Shown here: positions 49,201 through 61,745 of the stretch, piece after piece
Layout of the letters: each line of letters begins with the position of its first letter
Numbering within the stretch: position 1 is the first letter of the stretch
Assembly (NCBI GenBank): GCA_024138025.1
Contig: JAMXBD010000583.1
Coordinates: forward strand, 744,001 to 808,000
DNA length: 64,000 nucleotides
Reading direction: 5' to 3'
Origin: Combretum micranthum
Taxonomy: Eukaryota > Streptophyta > Magnoliopsida > Myrtales > Combretaceae
Translations under genes and position numbers: made by a program
The notes under the pieces: generated by a model
The model's database searches: none
Seen by the model: the letters and a program-made list of their open reading frames with translations, nothing else
What the model was told of the DNA's origin: nothing

Positions 49201-50168
49201 GCGGTCTGACATATGCTTGCACCTGCTAAATAACATGCATGAGGAAACAAAATTAGTACCCGAAGCTATATTGGGAAGAAAAATGGTAAAGAAAGGAAAC
49301 CATGCAAAGACAATGGTACTTATCTCTAGAGCTGGACAAATGGGCTATGGCCCGCGGGCCAACCCGTTTAATCCACTTTAAAAACGGGTTAGGGCCAGCT
49401 TTTTTTAGCCCGTTTAAAAGTGGGTTAATTTTACCCAACCCACTTAACCCACAAGCCAAAGTGGGCTAGCCCGCGGGTTAAGTGGGTTGACCCACCAACC
49501 CACTTTTATAAAAATAAAAAAATAATTATAGGGTAAATATGTATTAATGAAGGTTATTCTTGAGATTTTTTTTACTTAAGATTAAATTTATGTGTTAATT
49601 ATAACAAAGAATAACAAATTGATGCACATGCACCATAAAATTTTATAAAATATATTATTATTGTTTTAAATGAAATATATTATCTAATAAGTTATTTTAG
49701 AAAACTTATTTTTATATAAAAAGTAATTAAAATAATAATGAAATTAATCATTAATATATATAACCTTATAAAACTCTCCTTTTTATTATTATTATATATA
49801 TATATCTTATTTAATTAGTATAAATAAGTTAAATGGGTCAACTTGGCTCATTTAACTCACAAAATATGTAAGTGGGTTAAAAGGGTCAAAAAGTGGGCTG
49901 GCCCGTTTAACCCACGGGCTAAAATGGGTTGGGTTAGGGTTAGGTAATTTTGACCCGTTTTTAAAGTGGGCAAAAATTTTTTAGCCCGTTTAACCCACGG
50001 GCTAAAGTGGGTCGGGCCGGGTTGGCCCGTTTAACCCACTTGCCCACCTCTACTTATCTCTTGGAAGGGTTGTGCTCCATCAGACGCAACTTGGGAATCC
50101 TACAACGACATCAGCATGTGGTACCCTAACCTACCCTTGTGGACAAGGGTTTCCGAAGCGGAAGGGAA
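49201..50168 (+). pseudogene. Chromodomain of pol, split by a hAT MITE
   Basis: The frame AILGRKMVKKGNHAKTMVLI runs to 49326, is interrupted by the MITE, and resumes at 50053 within the duplicated CTTATCTC as LISWKGCAPSDATWESYNDI, ending VSEAEGN at the 3' LTR. The W-K-G...D-A-T-W-E signature is that of chromovirus chromodomains, which direct integration to modified histones. Before the MITE arrived this domain had no stop. A weak purine-rich stretch (GCGGAAGGGAA, 50158-50168) just before the LTR may be the polypurine tract. Confidence 0.88.
49327..50052. mobile_element. hAT-type MITE in the chromodomain
   Basis: Ends TAGAGCTGGACAAATGGGC and, in inverse, TAGAGGTGGGCAAGTGGGTT have a perfect 8 bp duplication CTTATCTC (49319-49326 and 50053-50060). 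Both ends are packed with CCCGTTTAACCCAC/GGGTTAA motifs (about 49355-49505 and 49845-50045) around a very AT-rich core. It is non-coding. Its insertion postdates the retrotransposon. Confidence 0.93.
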
Positions 50169-50794
50169 TGCAATATGGTGTACGAAAAATAACGAGGAGA
50201 CATAAGGAGAAGGAACTAGGTCAGAAATGGAAAGGTTAGTGTTCAATGAATTGCTGGAGTTCGGGAAGACAGCAAAGTTAGGGTTCGGTGGTTTACTGGA
50301 GCTCGAGAAGGAAACAAAGTCTATGACAGAAGTAAAGTGTCTGATTGACAGGGATGAAGTGTTGACTGTGCTCAATGAAGATTGATCACGTGCGTGAACA
50401 GTGGATCTCCAGTGGGCTGAGATATGGTCTTGAGCTGTTGATGGACAGTAGTCTACATACTGGGTCCAATAAATAAATAGTTAGGCTGGTTATTTCATTA
50501 GACTTAAAATACTAGTACTTTCTCTTTTTAACAGAATTGTGATGTGGCATAAAGCACATCATTAAGAATCTTTTGCACGTGTATTAGGATCTGGTTGTTA
50601 CTATTACAAATGGCATGAATTACATATATAAATATCTCCTTGAGATAATACAGAATACATGAGAAGAAAGAAGAAAGTTAATTCTACTCTAAATTCTATG
50701 CTTGCATTCGAGCACTACCGTATTCGGTGATACTTTAAATTCCATTTATTCTGCTTACACGCATTGATTTTCTACTGCATTATTATCCGCTGCA
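50169..50794 (+). repeat. 3' LTR of the chromovirus
   Basis: Same TGCAATATGG...CCGCTGCA boundaries as the 5' LTR. It lacks 4 bp (TTTC) near 50758 that the 5' copy has. It is followed by ATGAC and 50 bp of host sequence before solo LTR A4. Confidence 0.93.
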
Positions 50795-50849
50795 ATGACA
50801 TGGACACAGGACCTGTGTAAAGGACCTGCACAATCGGTTGGGCAATCGG

Positions 50850-53800
50850 TGTAAACCCCCAAAAATTTTCATAATCCTTAAAAATAATTCTAGAAGTATA
50901 AATATCAAAAACCCGAAAAATCAACTTGAGATTAAAACTCAATTCTAGACCGAGTCAAATACCGGAAACGAAACCCTAAAACTCGAACCAAGTTAAAACT
51001 TAATTCCAAATGAGAACAAAAACGAGTTTTCTCAATCTTGAGAAAACAGGAACCCTTGAAACGAAATATAAAGTCTAACTACCGGTTTAATCAACGATCG
51101 TACATCAATTAAATTACCTAACCGTCTTCTAACACGCAAATCAAGACAATATATCCAAATAACGATCAACAGCAAAATCTTAAAACCTTCGATAAATTTC
51201 AGAAATCACAAATTTCAAATTCTCACCAAAAGTCAAACTGAGTCAACTCATAACCCTAGACTCGGTTAAACGATTCCGAGAACTAAAAACTATTAAATAA
51301 TCACAAATAAAATAAAATATAAATTTTCGAGCTAAAAATTCTAAAACGATCAAGACTCGAAAATTATACGATCTTACGAATATCTCGACGAAAACAGAAA
51401 TCAAAACGGAACCCTAAAAGTCAACAAGCCTATAACGAACCCTAGTGTTTAAGATCCGGCAATCCCGCGTTTTCAAACCCTAGAAAACGAAATTAAGTTA
51501 ATGACCTAGAATAGTTCGTAATAACATAGGATAACATAAAAATATCAGATTCGCAAATTTCGAGTGACCTTCGGACCCAAACGGGATCGGTTCTCGAAAA
51601 GCGTGTCCCGGAGCTCGGAATATTAAAAATATTCCGTTTATACCAATAGACTCGTAAAAATACAAGGATTCCAAAAATATCAGTTTTAGAATTTTTCGGT
51701 AGTTAAAAATTACAGATATCGCATTATTACGTATTTTTATTACTACCGGTACTTTAATTGTCTAGTCTACTATTCATAGTACTTTTCTACTATTCATTAC
51801 TATTCACCTATCTCTACTTTTTCTTACACCTATTTCTTACACCTACATATCTATTTTCTTACTTTTTTCATTTCCAATACAACTTTAATCACATCAAACT
51901 TTACACATTACTTCTTTATTACACAAACAAATAAAACAAATAAATTTCTCTCTCCTCACATGCCCAAAACCGGCGCCTATCTCCCTCCCATGCATCTAAT
52001 TATTTTTTTTTCAATTTATTTTATTACATCTAAATTCCACTCCAAAAATTCTATAAATACCACCTCTCCTCTTCTCATTTCTTCACACCTTTCTCAAGTA
52101 AAGAATTTATGCAAAAATTCTCTCTAAACACTCTCTCCATACTCTTACAAGAACTCTCTTTTTGTAAGAAGAAAATCTCTCCTACCAAAACTCTTTTTAT
52201 GTAATACAACTACCATCTCTCCATAACCACATAACCATACATTCACTACCATCTTCATACCTCTTACATACCTTAGGTAAATATTTCTTCCATCTATTAT
52301 TCATCCATGTCATGTAACTTAACATGACTATGGTGTTGTTTTGAAACTCATATGAGTAGTAAAAGCAACAACATGTTCATGTTTTGTTCTTGTACATAAG
52401 CTTCCTATTTTATTATGTTGTTATTATTATTGTGATTATTTGCTTATATATATAGTATTATGTACATTATGTATATATATTTATTTAGAGCATATAAGCT
52501 CATTTGTTATTTATTTATTTTCAAGTTATGCAATTTATTTATTTTATGTTGATATTAAGACTAGTCTTTCTAGTCTTAGACTTGTCCATATCAAGTCAAA
52601 ACAATCTTTTATTTATTTTCTTTAATCTTTCGGGACTAGTCCATTCTTAGTCCCGGGATGCCTTGATAAAGCTAAGGCTCCAATACTTGATCGGGATTCC
52701 TTGAAGAAGCTAAGGTTCCCAATGCTTGATATTTTATTTTCTTGCTCGTTATTCATTTCTAGTATTTTCTTATGTTCCTATCAATTTATATGCTCATAAT
52801 ACTTGCAATTACATAATGCTAATGTCTCAACTAATCCAAAAATAGAATTTTACTTTACTTAATGAACTCAAAGCTAAGTTTCCAATTATATGATTTACCA
52901 CAAAAACATGAAGTTATTATCAACAACCTAGAAATAGAATAATACAAGTTTTCTCAAAGTTTTTAAATAACAAGGATAGTTTTACCAAGAAAACATAAAT
53001 AAATATTTTCCTTGTATTTTATGGTAATCTAAGTTTTTAGAAAAAATAAATCGTTAATATTGAAAGTATAAGACCTAAACTCTTTTCTAAGTTAAGAAAC
53101 AAATTAGTTTTCAAAGTTAAGATAAAAATCAACTCATAAAGTTATAAATCCACTTAGGAAAAATAATGATTTTTAAATCTCTAAAAAGAAGGAACTCATT
53201 TCCAAAAGAATATAAATAGATTAAACAAAAATGGATTTTATCAATAAAAGATGATTCTTTTCAAAAGAGATGAAAGAACGAGTTTTGGAAAGTAAAAGCT
53301 TATATTTTAGAAAGGAATATAAGAAAACAAGACTCATTTTCTAGGACCATCTTAAATAAACAAATTATGAAAAGGTTTTCGACAAATAAATTAATCTTTT
53401 ATCACTAGAAATGAAATTTATGAAAGACTAGGGTTAAAGGAGAATTTGCTTGTTTTGGAAAAAGGAATGAAGGAAATAAAACAAGGATGTACTCATTTAT
53501 AATAAAAATATAAAGTTTCTTCCAAATACTTGAAAAGGAATTTATCAAAATAAGTTTTAAAAAGAATTGTTTTATGAAATAAATTGTTGAGACACTACCA
53601 TTAGAAATTTTGCATATAAAGTGAGCTTACCTATATATTCAAAGTGTTTATCAAATATATAATTATATTGTTACAAAAGGATTTTCTTTAAAATGGAGTT
53701 GAGCTAGAAAATGGATTTTTGCAAAAGTTTAGAAAATTCGTCTTAAATCTTTAGCTAACGTTTTCGGAACCCAAATGACCTTTTATGACCAAGATAACCT

Positions 53801-55176
53801 TAGAAATGGATAGATCTTTTCGAATAGGTAGAAAACGGTATATTATATGCGAAATTCCGAGTTAAAATGAGCAAGTTATGGCCATTTTAAGTTGGAATTT
53901 CTTCCTATACGATTTTACCGCGATTTTAAGAGAAGTTTAGAATCTCCAAGAATAGAAATTCATGAAAGACTTATCCCGGAATTTCTTTTGTCTAGGTGAC
54001 GAAGGATACGAGAATACCCTACCCGAGGATTACTACGACTAAGAAGATAGCGAAATGGACGAGTGAGTTATTCCTTCTAATTTCGTTACCTTGCTTGTGC
54101 TTGTAATGTAGTAGCATTAGTATACTAAGAAAAGATAAAAACGAATATATTTGGGGATTTCGGGATTATGCATATATATATGATTCTATTTTATGCGTGA
54201 ATTGAGAACTAAGAATATCGCAACTTCGATCTGCTTGTTTAAATAATTTTGTTTACTTACTTGTATGATTGTTTATTGTTGCTAAATTGATTGATCGCCC
54301 CTAATAAACCTTAATAAGGTTTGACCTAAGAACAATAAAACGTTCACGCATAGCATCCATCGAGTCACATCTATTTCGGAAGGCTGCTACTCCTACGCGT
54401 AGAGTTGGATTGGCTGTGATCGTGCGGTGCCACGGGCCATGTTCCTTCCTGGAGAATCCAAATCGCTCGGGGAAAGCGACTCTAGGTTCGGAGCCGAGCC
54501 AACCGAACGCTGTGGGTGAGGACCTGGGGACTAGCAGTAGAAGGTCGAGGACCTTCAACCCCGATTCCCTAACCTTTGATACGGAGGGGTAAATCCGTTC
54601 TATATATGGTTTCCGGATGACTATATATATTCGCGTAAGCATGTGATTGTTGCATTGTATGCATAGCATATGTGTGTTTAAATAAATAAACTTGTTTGAA
54701 AATGTGGTGCGAATGAAAGGGAATATCTCACTAAGCTAGTTGTAGCTTATACCCCTATAGATTTTGTTGAAACAGGTATATTCGTGGGTTAAATTTGAGG
54801 ATCATGACATTGAAGAAATCATGAAAGGATCGTTAAGCTTCTATGGAGGAAATAGAATCATAAGATAAGTAATTTTGTAAGGGTCTTTACATATAATGAC
54901 TTATATGAATAGTGATGTATATTTATTTGAAGATAATAGATGGACAGGCCCCTAAGAATTGCAATGAAATATGTTTATGATTTGTGATAAGTATTCTCTT
55001 TGCCTTGTTACTTATTTATTATCAATATAAATTGCGCTACTCCGATACGTTCCCTTGGTTGTGATGTACGCCTTGTGCATGATATGGAAGCCTTTGCATG
55101 ACTAAGGTAGTCATTCCTAGGCTTTAGTATTGTGTACGGCGGACTGCCACGTTTAGGGTACCCTCGGGGCGTGACA
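50850..55176 (+). mobile_element. Solo LTR, family A (copy A4)
   Basis: A 4.3 kb LTR runs from TGTAAACCCCC to GGGGCGTGACA, with flanks ATCGG (50845-50849) and ATCGA (55177-55181), a 4/5 target duplication. It contains a TATA box (52052-52059), AGTTATGGCC (53874-53883) and the CTCACTAAGCTAG block (54726-54760). Its long U3 (1.2 kb) and a GC-rich segment at about 54410-54590 (shared with A6) separate it from A2/A3. The open frames in that GC-rich part (54301-54669 minus, 54410-54592 plus) are part of the repeat and I do not consider them genes. Confidence 0.85.
52052..52059 (+). promoter_or_regulatory. TATA box of LTR A4
   Basis: TATAAATA followed by a CT-rich tract with TTTCTTCACACCTTTCTC, matching the context in A3. 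Confidence 0.6.
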
Positions 55177-55635
55177 ATCGATATCCGACCTAATACTCCA
55201 TCTGACAATAAAATTAAAAAGATTAAAATAAAAACATTTGTAAATGTAATGGTTTTAGGTGATGGAACTCCTAGTGATAGCTTTATACAGTACTTAAGAT
55301 TTGAATTTATGCATGAATGAGAATGATCTTGTTTATGTATTTATTGCTTTTAAAATTACTGGAATCTAAGTCGCGGAATAAACATAAATACAATGATATC
55401 ATACATTTATAATTTGATTGAGAAAAAATTATAAAAAGAAAAAGAAAAGGAAAGGAAAGGAAAAACACAAATATGAATAGTTTAAGGCTCAACGTCTCAG
55501 TCCTTTTCTTTTTATTTAGATTAATACTTCAACTTTGGCGTTTATTTCTTCAGTTATATTTCAATTTTGCATATAATGTATGAAGTCATTCGATTTATAA
55601 TTTTATAGTTCTTTTAAAATCATTTATATCATCAT
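55177..55635. other. Host sequence between two solo LTRs
   Basis: AT-rich sequence with an A/G-rich tract (55424-55465). No gene is recognised. It is continuous with the NOP10 upstream region once the chromovirus and A4 are subtracted. Confidence 0.5.
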
Positions 55636-58600
55636 TGTAAACCCTCGTTTTCTTAGCAAACATGAGTTTGATTTTAGGAAACTAAAATCAGAAATCGGAA
55701 ACCGAAACCCTAAAAGGATACCTCTGGACCAATTGAACCTAGAACCCTATGTCCGGCAATGCCAAGAACGAAGCCCCAAAAGAATAGAAATAAGCTAACT
55801 CCTTATAAAACCCTAATTAGAAAGTCAACCAGAAACCCTAAGTCATCAAACTTCAAGAAACCTTAGCAGTTTAGATCCGACAACCTCGCATTCTCAAACC
55901 AAGGGGTTGAAAAATGAGTGAGAAGTGTAGGTTGGCTCGTATTAATATTAGAATACTTAACAATACCAGATGAGTAGATTTTCGATCTATTTCGATTCCG
56001 ATCGGATACAAATCTTGAAAAGCGTGTTCCGAGGCTCGAGATATTAAATATATGATATTAGTACCGTTAGATTCGTAATTTCATAATATTTTTAAATATA
56101 TCTGTTATATAATTTTTTGACTTATAAAAGTTACAGTTATAACCTTTTATCGTATTTTCATTACTACCGAAATTTAATTGTGTAATCAACTTTTGCTTTC
56201 TTTACACTATTCATCGAGTACAACCACTCATACCCTATTTTTACATCCTTACAACATATTCTTACATTCTCATATCATCTTCCTCACATTTTCTTTTCCA
56301 ATACAACTTTTATTACTTAAATTACATATTAAAATTTGAAAGTTATTACACAAAAGAAAACCAAAACTCTCTCTCTCTCTCTTCCCTTGCTAGAACCAGC
56401 GTGAAACACCCCCTCCCCCCCTACCCCCAATAAGCCACAATTTGTTTTGTTTTTCTTCTATTAAACAATCATTCAAAACCATAATTCATTTTCCTATATA
56501 ATATCTTTTTCACCTTTCATCTTTTACTTTCACTTCTTTTCACAAGATCAAACTTTGGAAAGCAAACTTCTCTCCCTCTCTACTCCCTCTTTGCCATGAC
56601 TCCCTTGCCCCCACACACACATACACAAATTTTCTTCAAGTCTTCTTACTTTGCACATCTAAATAGGTAATAGATCTTAATCCTACCCCATTAAAACATG
56701 TAATGACAAGATCATACATGTGTGGTTCCACTAAAATCCCTATGAGCTTTAAGCTAGGGATGTGGAAGCACTTAAGCATGAGATCATTACCATCACAATG
56801 TTGTGGATCTTGAATCTAAGTTATCTTGCTATTATTTTGAGATATTATTGTTATATATTGTTCTTATAGAAATTTTGCGCATATATTTTCATATTATTCT
56901 CATCTACATATTTTTCATGATGCATTTACATTCATAGCATGAGTAGTAAAGTAGATCTACTTGTTTAGAGTAGTTAAAATGACATAGCTACTTACTTTAC
57001 ATATATAAAAGTCTTGCTACATGATAGTCTTAATGAAAGTGTTGATCAAAACTCAAGATCCATTTTGTTTCTATCAAAAAATGATTTTTGAAATTCGGAT
57101 ATTGAGAAAGAACCATTTATAAAATATATTTTCCAACTTCAAAATGAAAGTTTCACATGTAAAATGAAGGGCTTAGGTAATAGATATCATTAAGGAGTGA
57201 TTTTTATGAATTGATCATGGTTTTACTAAGAGAAATTTTCAAAACAAGAAAATGATACAAAAGTTAAGTTAGATCTATGATTCAACTCCAACAAAAACGT
57301 AGAAATTTGTAACTAGGGTGGAATGCCAAGAAAACACTTATTTTTCAATCCTAAAAGAAGAGTTTTATTAAAGAAATGAAAGCCTTAGGAATTAGGTTTG
57401 ATTAGGACTTAATTTTAGAAAGATTAAATGAGTTTTTCACAAGAAATCATCTCAAAAACAATTTCCCAAAATTTAGATTTAAAAATGATAAACATCTATT
57501 TCCAAATGTCAAAATGAGTATTTAAGGGAAAAATAGAAGTCTTAGGGAATAGATATAATAAAGACTTAATTTTATAAGAGTAGATGTGTTTTATCAAAGT
57601 AGAAACTTAAAGCAAAGGAAAAGTTTTCCAACTAAGATCAAGTAATATTTCCTTTCAAAAATTATGCAAAATTTGTCATTAGGCAAAACTCACCTTAAAG
57701 CATCTATTTTCCAACCTTTAAATGAAGAAATTTATTGAGATAATGAAGATATAGGGTATATAGGTTATCAAGGCCTTGTCATAGTGAAAATATGCATGAT
57801 TTTCAAAGGAATAAAGCTAGTTTTCTTAAATAAGTGTTCATGACATTATTGCAAAGTGAAAGTTTTTACAAAAATTCATTTTTATCAAGAATAATTAAGG
57901 AATTACAAGTAGATAGCTCATATCATGACATTCATGATCATAACTTGTAGATATTGCATGTACATATAATCTACTTATTAGAAATAATGCAAATTTCACA
58001 AAACAATTTCGAAATTTCAATTCTAGTTACATATCAGATCTGATCCGAGACTAAATGTTTTCAAAATTTAGTAATAACATCATAAATAGATAGATCTTTC
58101 GAAGTAGATAGAAATCGATAGCTTATTTGCGAAATTCCGAGTTAAAATGACCAAGTTATGGTCGTTTTAAGTTGGAATTTCTAATTACCATGGAAATTAC
58201 GAATTTAAAGAGTTTTAATTAAAAAGTTTGGAATTAGTTATGGTATGAAATACTCATAGGCGTATTTCTTTCGTTTAGGTGATTTTGGAATCGGGGAAAA
58301 TTCATGTTTCTGGAGCACTACCGGTAGAGACCGGAGAACATGGCCGAGTGGGTTCACTGTATTTAAATTTCATGCTTATAAATGTGTTTGTAATAATAGT
58401 GGCATTAGTTTTAGGGCAAGATAAAATTGGATTGTGTATGTGAACTTTATTTTGGGTGAATCGATGATAAGAATATCAAAATGGGAGTATTGTAAATATT
58501 TGTATGATTTAGTTATAGTATTGGAGTGTCTGCAATATCTATGATCACCCCTAAATTGTAAATTAATATGCCATGAACTTATCATCAAATTAACTATGCA

Positions 58601-59390
58601 TATCATATGTGAGTCACATTACATAGGTTATTATACCTTTGTAGGAATAAGGCATAATAACTGGGCAACGAGGGGCCTGTAAACTCGAATGTTGGCGTAA
58701 GGGCCAGAATCGAAAATGTGTGTGGGTGAGCCACTGTATCAACCACAATACAAATGAGAAAAATTGAAATCTATGGTCGTATGGGCCTAAAACACCTAAC
58801 CCTGAATGGATGACGTAAATCTATTCAAGATAAGATTTCCAGAAAGTCTTATGTATTGTATGCTCACGTGCTTGTACATTTCATATGGTTGTTAATATAA
58901 CTTACCTTATATATATTACTTCTTGAGCATTCAATTTTGGAAGTGAAACTCACTAAGCTAACGTAGCTTATGCCCCCACAGTTTCTTTTTAATGCAGTTC
59001 CCATACATATGGCTGTGTCTTCGGACCTGGCCAAATCAGGTAATGCGAGACTAGGAGTTATCTCCTTAGAAGTTTACGATTGGTTTTGTATAGTTTTAGT
59101 GGCGAACCTCGAAAGATTAAATGTTACCAAAAAGATAATACCTAGACTTATGTGTAGCAGGGGAATACCCCTTAATGCTTTATAACTGATCTTGAGATAC
59201 CTGTGGTTTATATTTTTATGCTTATCCTATTAGGTGAACTATCTATCTCCAATTGTCTATGTATTCTATTGTCATAAGGGAACGCCTTACATACTAATAC
59301 AAGACTTGTGAATGACTGTGTTAGTGATTCTTAAGTCTCGTTTAGCATGCAGCGGACTGTTACGTTTAGGGTACCTTTTGGGGCGTGATA
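55636..59390 (+). mobile_element. Solo LTR, family A (copy A5)
   Basis: A 3.76 kb LTR starts TGTAAACCCTCG and ends GGGGCGTGATA (the final CA mutated to TA), with a perfect ATCAT duplication (55631-55635 and 59391-59395). It has a TATA-like TATATAAT at 56495, AGTTATGGTC (58154-58163) and the CTCACTAAGCTAA block (58949-58981). It is closest to A1. No coding sequence is present; the frame at 58970-59185 lies inside the repeat. Confidence 0.9.
56495..56502 (+). promoter_or_regulatory. TATA-like box of LTR A5
   Basis: TATATAAT about 860 bp into the LTR, followed by CTTTTTCACCTTTCATC, comparable in position and context to A3 and A4. Confidence 0.45.
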
Positions 59391-59970
59391 ATCATTGTTT
59401 TAGCCTCTTAAATTTTTTAAATATTATTACAATTTGAAAAGAAGTTAGGAAAGAGAAAGGGAGAATTTAAAAAAAAAAAACTGGGCAGTTTTTAGGTTAC
59501 TAAGCAATCCATAATGGATGAGTTTGGATATAGTATGAAAATCCTATAGGGTTATAGGGTTAGAGGGTTAGATTTTAGTATACCCTGTAGAGTAGCAGGT
59601 CGGGTTTCAAGTTCATATGATTCGTTCAAAAGTTAATCCATTTACATCCCTTGTGCTAAGACCTCAAAAAAGTAAGGTATTTAAGTCTTTTATAGTTTTT
59701 TATTTTATTTTATTATATATATTTCATAAGAGTATATGAAACCTATAAAGTCTAGAAGATGTGAAGAAATTAGAAATAAAGTAGTGAGATTTTTTTTTAA
59801 AGAAGTCTTTAAAATGATGATGTGACATTTAAGTGTCTATTAGAGATCTTACCGGATGTGTAATTAAACTTTTATGTTTTCACATTACAAAATTTATATT
59901 AGTAGAGTGTATTTTGAATAAGGCAAAAAAAAAAAAATAAAAAAAAAAACAAATAGTGTATTTTGAATAA
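59391..59970. other. AT-rich host sequence with a hAT-end remnant
   Basis: At about 59545-59655, motifs TATAGGGTTATAGGGTTAGAG and GGTCGGGTTTCAAG lead to CCATTTACATCCC, resembling the right end of the hAT at 34565 and the MITE at 39991. No matching left end was found. The stretch AGTGTATTTTGAATAA occurs twice (59906-59921 and 59955-59970) around an A-run. Confidence 0.45.
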
Positions 59971-60907
59971 TAGGAAAAATGTAGCACAAGTATCTATACT
60001 TATATGTTCTTTGCAAAATAGGACCCCAATATAAAACGTATGTTTAAAAGCTACAATTTTTAATTTTATGTATTTAAAGGTTTTTGTTAATATACTGTTA
60101 ATGGAATATGACATGGCACTTTAAAGCATTAAAATACATGATGTGGCTATATGATTCAATATGCCACTTAATAATTTATATCTCTCTCTCATCAATTTTA
60201 AAATAAAATTTAAAATATTCAATTATTTTGTTAAAATATTATCAAATGTTGCACCTACATTGCATATATAAATTTAATTATACTAAATCATAAAATATTG
60301 ATTGTAAAAAATTCAAAATCTTTTATCATAAAATATTAAAATATTTAATTGTAATAAGCTCCATCAAGATTTTGATTCAAGTAAAAAATATTTCATACAT
60401 ATTGTGGTTTTTCTATCTTTATGACAATAGATTATAGTTCAAATTTTTAAGAGTGAAGAAAAGAGAGAATGGTTATTTTTCAAAAATGAAAAAAGAAAAA
60501 GTGTAGGGTGTTTTAAATTTTATGAAGGAAGTGGTTTTCATTTCCAAAAAGTTCTAATTTTAATTTTTATTATAAATAAAGAATAAATGAATAAATTAAA
60601 GTTAGAAAGATTAAAGAGCCCAAAAAGGTGTCTTTTTGGCACTGATAATATGATATACTTTTCTTCTAAATTGTTTTACCCAATAATAATATTATATTTT
60701 TATTATTAGTTTATTCTCCCACTCTATGTAAACACAACAAAACTATTGAAAAGAGCCTTTTTACACCTTAAAAACAAAACAAAACTAAACCGTCTACTAT
60801 ACTACCTTGTTCAGTCGAAGCCACAACCTTATTCCTTTCTCTCTTCCTTCTCATCTTCCTCACTTTATTTAAACAAAAAAGAGTGAAAAATTAAGGAGAT
60901 GTAAAAG

Positions 60908-61346
60908 TAGGGTTGTAAATGAGTTGAGTCGAGTAGATTCGATGCAGTACCAAGCTCGAATTCGACTCGAATAAAAAACCGAAGCTCAAACTTGAACTAG
61001 ATCGATCTTTGATTTTTAGGCTCAAACTCGAACTCGATTTAATACTCGATAAACTCAAACTTGACTCAATTATTCTTTTAAATATTAATTTAACAATAAA
61101 GAGTATTTAATACTCGATAAACTTGAACTCAACTCGACTCGACTCAATACTACATTAAGCTTGATTAAGCTTAAAAGCTCACCAAGCTGAGTATTTTAAA
61201 ACTCGATTACTCGAGTAGCTCAAACTCGATGGTTACTCAAGTAGCTTGAACTCAAGCTCGACTCGATTGTAAGTGAGTCAAATTCGAGCGTTCGTCGAGT
61301 TGAACTTAAGTAACTTACGAGTTGTCTCAACTCACTTGCAGCTCTA
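60908..61346. mobile_element. hAT-type MITE rich in CTCGA motifs
   Basis: Ends TAGGGTTGTAAATGAGTTGA and, in inverse, TAGAGCTGCAAGTGAGTTGA pair well. Flanks TGTAAAAG and TGTGAAAAG are an imperfect 8 bp duplication. The interior carries many ACTCGA/TCGAGT motifs (GAACTCGACTCGA-like). It is inserted in the outer MULE. Confidence 0.75.
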
Positions 61347-61745
61347 TGTGAAAAGTACATTTCAATCTAATTCTCTATTAAAAGTTGCATAAAGGTATAA
61401 AACTTTATGCTTTTCAATTGTAAAATAAAAAATAAAAAAGCAATTGCTCAAGATATAAATAAATTTTTACATACAAATTCAAAAATAAATAATTGAATAA
61501 ATTAACATGTTAACTATAAACTAGTCGTTGCAATTAATAAAACAATTGAATATTTTAAATTTTCTATAGTAAAATTTCCAAAAGAGAAGGAAAAAAAAAG
61601 AGAGAAATAGATTATTACGTGGCGTGCTGAGTCATATAATTATTTCATTTATTTTAATGTTTTAAAGTGTCATGTTAAATTCGGTTAATGACAAATTAAC
61701 AAAAACCCTTAAATGTAGGAAATAAAAGAATGTAGGCACTTAAAT

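Larger units (their letters stand above)
44169..50794 (+). mobile_element. Ty3/gypsy chromovirus, structurally complete but defective
   Basis: A 6.6 kb element with two LTRs (44169-44798 and 50169-50794), a primer-binding site, gag, pol in the order PR-RT-RNase H-INT-chromodomain, and a perfect target duplication ATGAC (44164-44168 and 50795-50799). The LTRs differ at about 24 positions by my count plus one 4 bp gap, roughly 4 percent, mostly transitions. Stops and frameshifts break gag, RT, RNase H and INT, and a hAT MITE splits the chromodomain. The integrase-proximal order and C-terminal chromodomain place it among chromoviruses; the clade (Reina-like by size) is a guess. Confidence 0.95.

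Noticed and set aside
49355..50045. GGGTTAA-like repeats as an internal telomere tract
   Set aside because: The motifs are interspersed in both orientations at the two ends of a MITE with a perfect 8 bp target duplication, not a tandem telomere array.
54301..54669. 122-codon minus-strand open frame
   Set aside because: It lies in the GC-rich part of solo LTR A4, is shared with LTR A6 as repeat DNA, and has no recognisable domain.
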